Shown piece by piece: positions 34,116 to 43,328 of a DNA stretch of 50,077 nt. Under the pieces are notes generated by a model. That model was not told where the DNA came from and did no database searches. It saw only the letters and a list, made by a program, of their open reading frames with translations. Both the position numbers and the translations under genes were made by a program. Within the stretch, counting starts at the first letter, position 1, and the number at the start of each line of letters is the position of its first letter. Origin of the DNA: Planctomycetota bacterium (GTDB lineage Bacteria; Planctomycetota; Phycisphaerae; WQYP01); NCBI GenBank assembly GCA_021808105.1, contig JAKBCC010000005.1, positions 1 to 50,077 on the forward strand. The letters run 5' to 3'.

Positions 34116-35072
34116 ATGAATTATAAAACGGGTATCGCCCTTGCCATTATTTTTATTATTATTGCCGGCGTGCTGGTATACATTTTTGTAGGACCTGCCT
34201 CCCTGGGCCAACCAACATATCGCACCCTGGCCCATGGGTTTATGACACCCATTAAAATCGACTACAGCATCAGCGGCCTGACACCGGCTGCGTCCGGTTC
34301 AGGAGCGGGTAAGCTCTACCTTCAGGCGTATCAACAGGTTATTGCGTTATCCAACGATCACAATGCGGTGGCGGACCTTATGGCAACGCGCGGCCCTGCC
34401 GCGTCCCCAAAAATCCAGGCCATTGTTAAGCTCGTTGAACAAGCCGCCCCGGAAACCATGGGGCGAAAATATCTCCTGTTTGCCAAAGGCGTGCGGCTGC
34501 CTGAAGCGTCTGATGTTGTCGCGGATCGTCTGAACGCCATCGGCCAAATGACCGGTGCCTATGCCGCCGGCTGCATCAGCGATAAAACCCCGAAAGCAGC
34601 AGCCAAAGCTTTAACCGCGCTCTTGATTTTTGGCCATCGGCTCTGGCGGCACGGCCTGTTTGTCGATGTGCGAACCTGTGGAATATCGGATATGCAGTCT
34701 GCAGCCGCGGGCCTGCGAATGGTCTATAAATCCGGCCCGACCCAAAATCAATATGAATGTGATGCCGCGACCAAACTTATCGGTGCGATCAATAAAGCCG
34801 CCGCACAGTGGTACAGCAAGATGAAAATCGTTGATGTGTCGAATCCGAATTCCGGTGACATGGCCAATATTGTCCGGCACGACCAGGACCTATCCTGGCG
34901 AATGGAGGCGATGGTTGAATTGGGCATTGCCCGATGGGCCACATCCTACGCTCCGCGCGCTCATGCCATTGCTGCTTTCCTGAACCATTACACCACCGAT
35001 TCCAACCACTGGATCAGGGCCGCGGCAAAAGTCGCTCATGGCATGACGCGCGACTCGCTGACTTCTCTATGA
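34116..35072 (+). CDS. Membrane-anchored protein of unknown function
   Basis: 318 aa from the ATG at 34116, after GGGGAA. One N-terminal TM segment (GIALAIIFIIIAGVLVYIFVG) is followed by an extracytoplasmic, Ala-rich, mostly helical domain (for example SDVVADRLNAIGQMTGAYAAG). The track start at 34038 overlaps the HemQ stop and is unlikely. It may be co-transcribed with hemQ, 74 nt after it. No family recognised. Confidence 0.55.
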   Translation: MNYKTGIALAIIFIIIAGVLVYIFVGPASLGQPTYRTLAHGFMTPIKIDYSISGLTPAASGSGAGKLYLQAYQQVIALSNDHNAVADLMATRGPAASPKIQAIVKLVEQAAPETMGRKYLLFAKGVRLPEASDVVADRLNAIGQMTGAYAAGCISDKTPKAAAKALTALLIFGHRLWRHGLFVDVRTCGISDMQSAAAGLRMVYKSGPTQNQYECDAATKLIGAINKAAAQWYSKMKIVDVSNPNSGDMANIVRHDQDLSWRMEAMVELGIARWATSYAPRAHAIAAFLNHYTTDSNHWIRAAAKVAHGMTRDSLTSL

Positions 35073-35124
35073 TCTGTTGACCAATTTTCAACAAAACGTT
35101 AATATCATTTTAAGCGGAGAAATG

Positions 35125-35151
35125 CCACCAACTTCACGCTGAAGTTGGTGG
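35125..35151. repeat. CCACCAACTTCA hairpin
   Basis: CCACCAACTTCACGCTGAAGTTGGTGG, a perfect 12-bp stem around a 3-nt loop, in the 35073-35789 gap. It resembles the CCACC...GGTGG family in its ends. No T-run follows, so it is not a typical terminator. Confidence 0.8.
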
Positions 35152-35184
35152 AATCACGCAAAAAAAACAGCGCAGCTCGTTGGG

Positions 35185-35213
35185 TTGACACAGCTTGCAA
35201 GGTTTCGTAGAAA
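35185..35213 (+). promoter_or_regulatory. Putative promoter whose -10 lies in an inverted repeat
   Basis: TTGACA and TAGAAA are spaced by 17 nt. The -10 sits inside AAGGTTTC-GTA-GAAACCTT (35199-35217), a perfect 8-bp inverted repeat, so a repressor or RNA hairpin could act here. It is 577 nt before rny. The rest of the 700-bp gap has no convincing ORF. Confidence 0.35.
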
Positions 35214-35789
35214 CCTTCCATTTGAGGAAATAAAACAGTCCTCGGGGCGGATATGCAGGCTGGTTTTATGCCGATTCGGGATTCCAATCCCGTTATCAGC
35301 ACGATCCGGGATACCGGGTCGATATAGATTGATGAATGGTGAAACAAGTGTTGTTTTCAGGACGCAATTTCCACTCTCGCGGGCTAACTGCCGCTATTGG
35401 ATCGCTTCTTTCCGGTCTTTGGACCGTGGTGTTGGGTGATCCAGGTGTGGTGTTTCATGCTCAGAGGTTGGATAACAGGCCAATAAGCCGCTACGCCGCC
35501 CTTGCGCGCAGTGGAATTCTTGATTTGTTGACGCTCTGCCAAAGGTCTTGCCCCGTCTGACGGAAAGACTCTCACTTTCGCCCATCATCAAACTAACACG
35601 TGTGCAGCAGGCCTCTGCGTGCCCGCTTGGTTGCGGAATTCACGCAAGATCGCCCAGTCTGTGTCAACCTTCGGTCCGCATGGTGCGGAATCGGATTCGC
35701 GTGCATCCAAAGGCTACGGAAGGCGTGGGTGGAATGGTCATACATTCCGCTTGGGCCGCTCGACAGGCCGCAGATTTAAGAGGTTGACT

Positions 35790-37415
35790 ATGCCCCACTA
35801 TTTCGCGCACGAAATTGTTTCGGCGCTTCCCCTGGCCGCTACCACCGGTTTTGATCCCACGCTGGCCATTGTACTGGCGGCCATCGCCGGTTTGATCGTG
35901 GGATGCATCGGGTTGATGCTGGTATTAAAGGCCGGCGGAAACTCGGCGCTTTCCCGCGGCAAACTTGATGCCGATCGTCTGATTACCGACGCCAAAAGCC
36001 GGTCCGATGAAGTCCTGCGTGAAGCCCAACTTACGGCCAAAGATGCAGCCTTAAAACTCCGTGAGCAGGCTGAACGTGAAACCGACACCATGCGCGAGGA
36101 AATGCGCAACATCGAACAGCGACTCCTGCGTCGCGAAGATACCCTTGATCAGAAGCTTGATACGCTGGCCACGAAAGAAAAAAATCTCGATTCCATTGAA
36201 AAATCCATTCAGGAAAGAAATCGGACACTTCAAGTCAAAGAAAAGCAACTCGACGAATCGTTGGCCCGTCAGAAGGATATTCTGCTGCAGCTCACCAATC
36301 TCTCCGTTGAAGACGCCAGGCAATTGCTGCTGAAGCGCGTGGAAGGCGAAGTGCGCCACGACATGGCGGTGATGGTGGAAAAAATTGAGGAGCAGGCCAA
36401 AGACGAAGCGAAACAGAAGAGCACCAACATTATGCTCCAGGCCATGCAGCGTTACGCCGCGGAAGTCACCAGTGAAGGCACCACCAAATCCGTGATCATT
36501 CCCAGCGATGATATGAAAGGCCGAATCATCGGGCGTGAAGGGCGCAATATTCGCGCTTTTGAACAGGCGACGGGTGTGGATGTCATTATCGACGATACGC
36601 CGGGGGTTATCACGGTCAACTGTTTTGATCCCATTCGCCGCGAAGTCGCCAAGCAGACCCTGGAAAAACTCATCGCGGACGGACGCATTCATCCGGCGCG
36701 TATTGAGGAAATATTCCTGGCAACGCAGAAGGAAATTGAAAACAATATCCGCAATGTCGGGAAAAAGGCGGTCATTGAAGCCAATATACCCAATCTGCAC
36801 CCCCGCATTGTGGAAATGCTCGGACGCCTGCATTACCGCACCAGCTATGGCCAAAATGTTCTCCGCCATTCCATGGAAGTCGCCTACATTGCCCAGATGC
36901 TCGCCGATGAGTTGCGCCTGGATGGCACGCTGGCCCGCCGAGCCGGGCTGCTGCACGACATCGGCAAGGCCATGGATCACGATCAGGAAGGCGGACACCC
37001 GGCGTTGGGCATGGAATTCTGCCGCAAGTTTAACGAACCCGAAGCCGTGCTGAACGCCATCGGCGGCCACCACAACGATATACCTTCCACCACGGTATAT
37101 ACCCCGCTGATTATGGCGGCGGACGCCATCAGCGGTGCCCGCCCCGGGGCGCGGCGTGAATCTCTGGAGCGCTATATTAAACGTCTGCAGGAACTCGAAG
37201 GCATTGCCACCAGTTTCCCGCAGGTGCGTCAGGCGTTTGCCATCCAGGCCGGCCGCGAGGTACGTGTAATTGTCGATCCTGAAAAGTGTGACGACGCCAG
37301 CGCCCGTCTGATCGCCCGGGAAATCGCCAACCGCGTGCAATCTGAACTGACGTTTCCCGGAGAAATTCGGGTGACGGTGTTGCGGGAAATTCGGGCGGTA
37401 GAATTGGCACGATAA
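35790..37415 (+). CDS. rny: Ribonuclease Y
   Basis: 541 aa from the ATG at 35790 (AAGAGG upstream), the expected size; the track start at 35619 adds a 57-residue tail. The N-terminal TM segment (AIVLAAIAGLIVGCIGLMLVL) is followed by a long coiled coil (about residues 50-210). The KH domain is KSVIIPSDDMKGRIIGREGR, and the HD domain contains RRAGLLHDIGKAMDH with the catalytic His-Asp. It is a membrane-bound endoribonuclease that starts mRNA decay. It is the first gene of the rny-recG-DUF58 operon, with a 13-bp gap to recG. Confidence 0.96.
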   Translation: MPHYFAHEIVSALPLAATTGFDPTLAIVLAAIAGLIVGCIGLMLVLKAGGNSALSRGKLDADRLITDAKSRSDEVLREAQLTAKDAALKLREQAERETDTMREEMRNIEQRLLRREDTLDQKLDTLATKEKNLDSIEKSIQERNRTLQVKEKQLDESLARQKDILLQLTNLSVEDARQLLLKRVEGEVRHDMAVMVEKIEEQAKDEAKQKSTNIMLQAMQRYAAEVTSEGTTKSVIIPSDDMKGRIIGREGRNIRAFEQATGVDVIIDDTPGVITVNCFDPIRREVAKQTLEKLIADGRIHPARIEEIFLATQKEIENNIRNVGKKAVIEANIPNLHPRIVEMLGRLHYRTSYGQNVLRHSMEVAYIAQMLADELRLDGTLARRAGLLHDIGKAMDHDQEGGHPALGMEFCRKFNEPEAVLNAIGGHHNDIPSTTVYTPLIMAADAISGARPGARRESLERYIKRLQELEGIATSFPQVRQAFAIQAGREVRVIVDPEKCDDASARLIAREIANRVQSELTFPGEIRVTVLREIRAVELAR

Positions 37416-37428
37416 ATGGAATGCCTCT

Positions 37429-39522
37429 ATGGCTGGTGAATCAGCACACTCCACAAGCCACTTGCTGTCCCTGGATTCACCGGTCCAATTTGCGCTGGGC
37501 GTGGGGCCTAAACGAGCGGAATCGCTTCGTGCTCTGGGCGTGGAAACCTGCGGCGATCTGCTTGTTTTTTTTCCGCGTGATTATGCACAGTCGCAGGGAC
37601 ACGTTGCCGTCCAGCAGTTGCAAAGTGGTCAACTGGCCACCGTTGAGGGAGAAATCATACAAACCCGTGCTATGCGCCGCCGCCCATCACGTTTTGAAGC
37701 ACTGCTGGAAGATCCCTCCGGCCGCTGCGTGCTGACCTGGTTTAATCAAATGTTCATGGCTGAAAAACTGGTCCCCGGTGTGCGCGTTCGGGCTGCCGGA
37801 AAAGTAACATTCTTTAATGGCCGCGCCCAAATGCTTCAGCCCCGCATCGAATTTCTCCACGATGACAGTTCAATCAATCAAGCTCCGGATTTAATACCCG
37901 TTTATCCCGCCTCCGCCGATTTAAGCAGCCGCGTCATCGCGTCGATCATGGAGAAAAATATCCCGCTGCTGTTGCCGCATATTCATGAATGGATTGCCGG
38001 TGACTTATTAACGTCCCGCCGCTTGATTTCGCGCCGGAAGGCCTATGAGCTTATCCACCGCCCCGGGGCATGGAAATTTGTGCAGATCGCCCGGCATTCT
38101 CTGGCGTTTCATGAATTTCTGCTGCACCAGTTAGCCGTGGGCATGAAACGTCACCACCAGCAACAGTTGGAAAACGGCCAGGCTCTGCGGACGGATGATG
38201 TGGTGGACAAACGCATTCGCGCTCTCCTGCCGTTCACCTTAACTGCAGCGCAGGAACGGGTGATCACCCAGTTACGGCACGACCTTGCCGCCCTCCATCC
38301 GATGAATCGCCTCGTGCAGGGTGACGTGGGCAGCGGTAAAACCGTTGTCGCGCTATACGCCATGCTTTCTGCCGTTGCAGCCGGTGCTCAGGCGGCTCTC
38401 CTGGCACCGACGGAAGTTCTCGCGCAGCAACACCTGTTTTCCCTGGAGCAATTTCTGGCTGCAAGCCGCGTGAAAATAGCATTGCTCACGGCCGCCGTCC
38501 CCGATGCGGCCCGTAAGAAAACCCTGGCCGGTATTCAAGATGGTTCCATCGGACTGGTTGTCGGCACCCATGCGATTTTAACCGAGGCGGTGCAATTTCA
38601 TAACATCGCCATGCTGGTGGTCGATGAGCAACATAAATTCGGCGTGCAGCAGCGGGCGGTTATTCGTGGTCGCTATGCCGGCGTGCATACGCTGGTGATG
38701 ACCGCCACACCGATTCCCCGCACGCTGGCCATGGCCGTGTTTGGCGATCTGGACGTGTCAACCATTGATGAACTGCCGCCGGGCCGCCAGCCCATCGCGA
38801 CGCGCGCTGTGCCGGCCGCCCGCAGGGATGAAGTGTATGCCTATCTGCTCAAGCAGGTGCAGGCCGGCCGACAGGGCTATGTGGTACTTCCGGCCATCGA
38901 TGAAAATGCCGCCGAGTTGCGCGGTGCTACGCGGGCTTTTAATGAACTTAAAGCCGGGGCATTGGCCGATTATCGCGTGGGGCTGCTGCACGGGCGCATG
39001 GACGCACCGGCCCGGCGGCAAGCCATGGAGCAATTCCGCACCGGTAAGCTTGATGTGCTGGTTTCCACCAGTATTATCGAAGTCGGCGTGGACGTTCCCA
39101 ATGCGACCGTCATGATTATTGAACACGCCGAGCGATTTGGTCTGGCGCAATTGCATCAGCTGCGCGGTCGTGTCGGTCGCGGCAGTCATAAATCCGCCTG
39201 CATATTACTGTTTGAAAATGATCCACCGGAACCGCCGCCGCGTCTGGCGGCCATGATAAAATATTCCAGCGGATTTGATATTGCCGGGGAAGATTTAAAA
39301 ATTCGGGGCATGGGCGAAATTGTTGGCGAACGCCAAAGCGGCCGGCCTGATATGCTTTTCCCGGATCTGCTCCTGGATCCCTTTTTACTTCCCACAGCGC
39401 GTGAACTGGCACAGACGATTATTAAAGCGGACCCGCATATCATCGCCCCGGAAAACGGCGAATTGCGTCGGGAATTATCCGCACGTTTCAACGATGCACT
39501 GGCTCTGGCGGATGTGGGTTGA
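37429..39522 (+). CDS. recG: ATP-dependent DNA helicase RecG
   Basis: 697 aa, the normal length. It rewinds stalled replication forks and branch-migrates junctions. The N-terminal wedge/OB domain is at about residues 20-180 (FALGVGPKRAESLRALGVET). Helicase motifs are Walker A VQGDVGSGKTVVAL, VVDEQHKFGVQQR (DExH), MTATPIPRTLAMA, GLLHGRMDAPARR and RGRVGRGSHKSACILL. The C-terminus IRGMGEIVGERQSG is diagnostic. It follows rny and precedes DUF58 without a promoter. Confidence 0.96.
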   Translation: MAGESAHSTSHLLSLDSPVQFALGVGPKRAESLRALGVETCGDLLVFFPRDYAQSQGHVAVQQLQSGQLATVEGEIIQTRAMRRRPSRFEALLEDPSGRCVLTWFNQMFMAEKLVPGVRVRAAGKVTFFNGRAQMLQPRIEFLHDDSSINQAPDLIPVYPASADLSSRVIASIMEKNIPLLLPHIHEWIAGDLLTSRRLISRRKAYELIHRPGAWKFVQIARHSLAFHEFLLHQLAVGMKRHHQQQLENGQALRTDDVVDKRIRALLPFTLTAAQERVITQLRHDLAALHPMNRLVQGDVGSGKTVVALYAMLSAVAAGAQAALLAPTEVLAQQHLFSLEQFLAASRVKIALLTAAVPDAARKKTLAGIQDGSIGLVVGTHAILTEAVQFHNIAMLVVDEQHKFGVQQRAVIRGRYAGVHTLVMTATPIPRTLAMAVFGDLDVSTIDELPPGRQPIATRAVPAARRDEVYAYLLKQVQAGRQGYVVLPAIDENAAELRGATRAFNELKAGALADYRVGLLHGRMDAPARRQAMEQFRTGKLDVLVSTSIIEVGVDVPNATVMIIEHAERFGLAQLHQLRGRVGRGSHKSACILLFENDPPEPPPRLAAMIKYSSGFDIAGEDLKIRGMGEIVGERQSGRPDMLFPDLLLDPFLLPTARELAQTIIKADPHIIAPENGELRRELSARFNDALALADVG

Positions 39523-39531
39523 GGACAGCAG

Positions 39532-40422
39532 ATGGCACCGCCCGATCTATCATGGCCTGATCGAAAGTTACTGACGCTGTTGCGGCGGCTGACAATTTGT
39601 CCGACAGCGGCGGAGCATTCGGCGCAGTATATCGGGCATCGCAGCAAGCGCCGAGGCGTAAGTATAGCGGCCGCAGACGCCAGAGCCTACGTTCAGGGCG
39701 ACGATCTGCGACATCTGGATTGGGGGCAGTTGGCGAAGTTTGATCAGCTTGTGGTGCGGCTGTTTTATGCCCATCATGCCATGCGTGTGACCATTATCCT
39801 GGATTGCTCCGCGAGTATGGCATTGGGAAGTCCGCGCAAATTTGATTTTGCCCGCTCTCTGGCCGCATGTCTAAGTATCATTGCGCTTCATGGTCGCAAT
39901 GAATTAAAACTTTTGCCTGCACCATCGGGCCGCACAGCGCACTGTGTAACCACCTCAGGCGGACAAGATGCGGCGATGGCCGACATTCTGTCGCTGCTTA
40001 AGACGCTTCCGCCAGGCGGAGTCATGGATATGCAGAAATTGCTGCACCGTGCAGCACGACAGAAAACCGACAATCTGATATTGATCTCTGATTGCCTGCC
40101 GCCGCAGAATTTGACGAAGGCCTTCGCCGCACTGGCCGCGCGCTCGCAGCGACTGATCGTGCTGCACACACTATGCCCTGAAGAACAATCGCCACCGTTC
40201 AAACATCCGGTATTATTGCGTGATCCGGAGCTTGGTCGGCGGCAACATATATCGGCGTCAGAAACCGCGAGCATGGCTTATCGCGCCGCATTCGCTCGAT
40301 GGCGTGATGAGGTGTCGGAAAGTGTTAAGCGATGTGGCGGGGTATATCGTTATATATCAACGTCTAATAGTATCGAAGAAGTTCTGGCGCAGCATCTTGC
40401 TGAAGTTCTCTTCACGCAGTGA
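39532..40422 (+). CDS. DUF58-domain protein
   Basis: 296 aa. The N-terminal stretch GHRSKRRGVSIAAADARAYVQGDDLRHLDWGQLAK is the DUF58 signature. VTIILDCSASMALGSPRKFDFA carries a MIDAS-like D-x-S-x-S metal site of the von Willebrand type A fold. The chain ends with KRCGGVYRYISTSN. DUF58 proteins usually neighbour a MoxR ATPase and BatA-like proteins, which are absent here. It is last in the rny operon, with a gap of only 9 bp to recG. Cellular role unknown. Confidence 0.88.
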   Translation: MAPPDLSWPDRKLLTLLRRLTICPTAAEHSAQYIGHRSKRRGVSIAAADARAYVQGDDLRHLDWGQLAKFDQLVVRLFYAHHAMRVTIILDCSASMALGSPRKFDFARSLAACLSIIALHGRNELKLLPAPSGRTAHCVTTSGGQDAAMADILSLLKTLPPGGVMDMQKLLHRAARQKTDNLILISDCLPPQNLTKAFAALAARSQRLIVLHTLCPEEQSPPFKHPVLLRDPELGRRQHISASETASMAYRAAFARWRDEVSESVKRCGGVYRYISTSNSIEEVLAQHLAEVLFTQ

Positions 40423-40447
40423 AAAAAAGCGGGCCGCTAAAAAAAAT

Positions 40448-40468
40448 AAAAAATTCCGGAATTTTTTT
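40448..40468 (+). terminator. AT-rich palindrome after the rny operon, possible terminator
   Basis: AAAAAATTCCGGAATTTTTT is a 20-bp perfect palindrome with a T-run, 26 bp after the DUF58 stop. The hairpin has almost no loop, so efficiency is uncertain. It may work in both directions. Confidence 0.5.
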
Positions 40469-40547
40469 AATGACAAATGGTCGCAACAGCCGATAATAAC
40501 GATGTCGTGATTTTTGTCTTTTCCAAAATTGAAAGGGGGTGATACAA

Positions 40548-40652
40548 ATGGCGACGAAAAAGAAAGCTGCTGCAAGCAGCAAGAGCACGAAGAAATCTTC
40601 ACCGAAGAAATCTTCCAGCAAGAGCACGAAGAAGTCCGCGAGTCGGAGATAA
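40548..40652 (+). CDS. 34-residue Lys/Ser-rich basic peptide
   Basis: Too short for the ORF track. It starts at the ATG at 40548, with a strong ribosome-binding site (GAAAGGGGGTGA). MATKKKAAASSKSTKKSS is followed by a second KKSSSKSTKKSA-like half, so the peptide is built from KSTKKSS-like repeats, with no Asp or Glu and roughly a third Lys/Arg. Such histone-H1-tail-like chains could bind DNA or RNA. A strong terminator follows within 30 bp, making this a compact single-gene unit. The nucleotide repeat AGCAAGAGCACGAAGAA occurs twice. Confidence 0.6.
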   Translation: MATKKKAAASSKSTKKSSPKKSSSKSTKKSASRR

Positions 40653-40680
40653 TTGGTGCTCCATGCGATCTAACGCATCA

Positions 40681-40705
40681 GCCCGCGAGTGTTCGCGGGC
40701 TTTTT
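40681..40705 (+). terminator. Rho-independent terminator after the basic peptide
   Basis: GCCCGCGA and TCGCGGGC form an 8-bp GC-rich stem with loop GTGT, followed by TTTTT. A textbook intrinsic terminator. Confidence 0.92.
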
Positions 40706-40841
40706 ACTGCGCCCACCGACGATCACAAGCTGCACTGCCGCGTCGCGCCGGTGCCGGCAATTCGCGTCAACCCATGAAAAAATAAACATCAAGCTGCCAC
40801 AGCCACCCGGCCTGGAGACAAATAGTCTGGGTCAGGATGAT

Positions 40842-41723
40842 TTACACCGCCGCTTTGCGCCGGGTCAGCAGCCCCATGGCCACCACTGCCGTAAGCAGCA
40901 GAATACCCGCAGCCGGTTCGGGGGTCGTAACGATGGTAAACTGCGTGTTGTTTTGATAATACGCGGCACCCATGACGCCTGAAATTTGCGACGTGTCGAT
41001 AACGCCATTCGCAAAGCCCAGGTTACCGATGTAGCTTTGTCCCGGTGCCAGCGTGTTTGCCGCCATCGTATAACTGCTGGGCAAGCCGCTTCCGGAATTA
41101 ATAATGTTTTCGTTAATAGTGGTATTATTCAGACCGAAGTCCAAATGCAGGTCATTCGAGGCATTCCATGTAAACGTGTAACTTTGGGTGGGGTCAATAA
41201 CCAGTTCACCGCCCGACCAGTTCGTATTACTGATCGTTCCGATATCTGTCGGATAGGTCACGCCGCTAAGCGCTAATGTTGAATTGTAGGTATTGGGCGT
41301 GCTGGTATTAATGGTGAATGTGTAGTTGCCATCCGGGAACGCGGCATTGAGGTCGGCCGCGGTTGCGTAAAACTGCGAATACTTTAAACGGGTGTTACCG
41401 CCGTTGGCGGCATACGTGACGGTTCCGGTCGCACCAGCCGGCACTGCTAATGTTGAGCTTGCCAGTACCGATCCCGTTGCTCCGTAGGAAATCTGTGATG
41501 AAAACTTGTAGGCATTGGAAGTGCTAAGCGACGGTGTCACATCGCCCGTTTGCAAATATGTCGCGGTTTTACCGACGTCATATTCCCCGACATCCGTCAC
41601 GGCCGCATGAGTTGCTGCGGCCGTCGAGAACGCAGCGGCTGTCGCCATGGCCATGAGCAGGCCCTTGGACCGGTAATTCTGGCGTGAAAAGCCTGTCGTC
41701 GGGCTAGTGTGTGCCTGGTGCAT
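40842..41723 (-). CDS. PEP-CTERM sorting-domain secreted protein
   Basis: 293 aa. The N-terminal signal (SKGLLMAMATAAAFSTAAATHA) has a positive start and Ala-rich core. The mature chain is rich in Thr, Ser and Asn with beta-rich repeats. The C-terminus TTPEPAAGILLLTAVVAMG...RRK is a PEP-CTERM signal: a PEP motif, a hydrophobic segment and basic residues, processed by exosortase. It is likely a surface or exopolysaccharide-associated protein. No exosortase is in the window. GAAGGAG lies before the ATG. Confidence 0.88.
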   Translation of the reverse strand: MHQAHTSPTTGFSRQNYRSKGLLMAMATAAAFSTAAATHAAVTDVGEYDVGKTATYLQTGDVTPSLSTSNAYKFSSQISYGATGSVLASSTLAVPAGATGTVTYAANGGNTRLKYSQFYATAADLNAAFPDGNYTFTINTSTPNTYNSTLALSGVTYPTDIGTISNTNWSGGELVIDPTQSYTFTWNASNDLHLDFGLNNTTINENIINSGSGLPSSYTMAANTLAPGQSYIGNLGFANGVIDTSQISGVMGAAYYQNNTQFTIVTTPEPAAGILLLTAVVAMGLLTRRKAAV

Positions 41724-41798
41724 GATACTTCTCCTTCAAAAATATACGCATTAACGAAAAAAACAGTTCAGGATGAGCACTCTCACCTCATGTCCTTA

Positions 41799-41826
41799 AG
41801 TATAATCGTGCCATTTACCATTTCAA
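41799..41826 (-). promoter_or_regulatory. Promoter of the PEP-CTERM gene
   Basis: On the minus strand TTGAAA and TATACT are separated by 16 nt, about 75 nt before the start. Confidence 0.6.
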
Positions 41827-41940
41827 GACGCCTAAACAGGTGACACCAGATATTCGGCGACAACCTGACATCCCGGGCGATTTTCGGCGATAATAAGCGA
41901 TGTGTAACCTAATAGACCGGGCTTGAATGAAAGGTGCGTT

Positions 41941-42780
41941 GTGATCGATCCTCAAACGCTGCGATTGTCCGAAGTACGCGATTTATTGCGCTTAATGGCA
42001 CAATTGCGCCGCTTGACAGTCCTGCCGGCACTATGGCGCACCACCCTGGCTGAAGGATTGGCCAATATTTTAAATATGTATGTGGTCGCAATTTTTTACT
42101 GCGAGCAGCACGCAGCCAAACCTGATGAAATAACACCCCTGCCGGTCCTTCCGGAAGTTTGCTTTGCCAAACCCGCGCGGGCCCCGAACACCACCGCGAT
42201 TCCAAAACTCTTGCGGACTCATCCCACCTGGGAAAAAATTAAAATATCCCGGCGCGACGGCAGCGCAATAGACAATAACGCCCAGAGTAAATGGAGTGCC
42301 GATGATGCGGTATTCGGGAACTCCCGGGAAAAACCAGCGGTCATTGAACTTAATTTCCATGACGCCCTGCCGCCGCCCCTGGCCTTGCGGGGTATTACCT
42401 ATCTGCTTTATTCCGACCTGATTGAATCAGCTTCGAACGAACCGGCGGTCCTGGTTCGATTTCTGCACAATGAATTGCGCCATCAACTTCTGCATGCCAA
42501 TCTGGACACCGGGCAGAAAACGAAATTGCATGAAGGCCTGCCTAATCGCCAACGACAAATTCTTGATGGGTTACTTTCCGGCGAAGGCGAAAAGCAACTC
42601 GCCCAGGAATTGGGATTAAGTGTTCACACCGTCCACTCGTATATCCGACGTTTGTATCGCCGCTTCGGCGTGTCAAGCCGCGCCGAGCTTTTTGCGGTCT
42701 GTTACTCCGCCGAGGATGTGAACGACTCTTCCGTCAGCGAATCGGCTAAAGGATCAACCGTCGGCAAAGAGGTGCAATAG
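41941..42780 (+). CDS. LuxR/GerE-type transcriptional regulator
   Basis: 279 aa from a GTG at 41941 with AAAGG upstream; the track start at 41923 is a TTG. The C-terminal HTH is clear: LPNRQRQILDGLLSGEGEKQLAQEL followed by GLSVHTVHSYIRRLYRRFGVSSRAELF. The N-terminal 200 residues (TVLPALWRTTLAEGLANILNM...) have no PAS, GAF or receiver signature that I recognise, and may be a sensor domain. It is divergently oriented to the PEP-CTERM gene and could control it. Target unknown. Confidence 0.8.
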   Translation: MIDPQTLRLSEVRDLLRLMAQLRRLTVLPALWRTTLAEGLANILNMYVVAIFYCEQHAAKPDEITPLPVLPEVCFAKPARAPNTTAIPKLLRTHPTWEKIKISRRDGSAIDNNAQSKWSADDAVFGNSREKPAVIELNFHDALPPPLALRGITYLLYSDLIESASNEPAVLVRFLHNELRHQLLHANLDTGQKTKLHEGLPNRQRQILDGLLSGEGEKQLAQELGLSVHTVHSYIRRLYRRFGVSSRAELFAVCYSAEDVNDSSVSESAKGSTVGKEVQ

Positions 42781-42854
42781 CGTCTAAAAGGCGGTTAATA
42801 TCAGCCGTTTACGGCAATAATTGGCCATCCGGCGGCGACCTTGCGTCCAACGAT

Positions 42855-42883
42855 TTGGAATCAGACGTAGATTTACGTATAAT
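42855..42883 (+). promoter_or_regulatory. Promoter of tatA
   Basis: TTGGAA and TATAAT with exactly 17 nt between them, 71 nt before the tatA start. Confidence 0.65.
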
Positions 42884-42953
42884 GCTTCTGTATGGGTCAT
42901 GCTGGCGGAAACAAGCAGGCCCACCAGCCGTCTTTTTTGCGAGGTGATAAACC

Positions 42954-43262
42954 ATGTCAGGGCCTTTTGAGACATTACCATTGGCGTTAGGTTTTGGAAA
43001 TCTTTTCGACGGGCCGGATCTTTTAATTGTTCTGGCTATTGCGTTGATATTCTTTGGAAATCGGCTGCCGGGCGTTGCCAAGAGCCTGGGGCGTTCCATA
43101 TTCGAATTCAAAAAGGGTCTTACCGAAACCCGCGAGGAACTCAATAAAGCGGCCAATGAAGAACCGCCGCTGGAGAAACCAGCCATTCAGGCACCTTCGC
43201 GGAAAACGGCCGACAACCCTTATCAGATTAAACAGGTAACCAACGTCAGCGACGAACCATAA
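42954..43262 (+). CDS. tatA: Sec-independent protein translocase TatA/TatE
   Basis: 102 aa. A short N-terminal TM segment (LLIVLAIALIFFG), the FGNRLPGVAKSLG hinge and an amphipathic helix (SIFEFKKGLTETREELNKA) are the TatA hallmarks. The remaining tail is polar. TatA forms the pore of the twin-arginine system for folded proteins. tatB and tatC are not in the window. It is a single gene with its own promoter and terminator. Confidence 0.93.
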   Translation: MSGPFETLPLALGFGNLFDGPDLLIVLAIALIFFGNRLPGVAKSLGRSIFEFKKGLTETREELNKAANEEPPLEKPAIQAPSRKTADNPYQIKQVTNVSDEP

Positions 43263-43295
43263 GTTTCCATGACTTCATGGAAATGCTCCTTTCAT

Positions 43296-43328
43296 AAAGG
43301 CTGCCACAACGGGCGGCCTTTATTATTT
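43296..43328 (+). terminator. Terminator after tatA, likely bidirectional
   Basis: AAAGGCTGCC pairs with GGCGGCCTTT (10 bp, one G-U), followed by TATTATTT. A second hairpin (TTTCCATGA-CT-TCATGGAAA) precedes it. It lies between convergent genes. Confidence 0.75.

Noticed and set aside
35105-35347. 80-aa minus-strand ORF in the gap before rny
   Set aside because: Begins and ends in hairpin sequence, with no ribosome-binding site or recognisable domain.
36051-37454. 467-aa ORF antisense to rny
   Set aside because: It lies wholly opposite a clear RNase Y gene and shows no domain.
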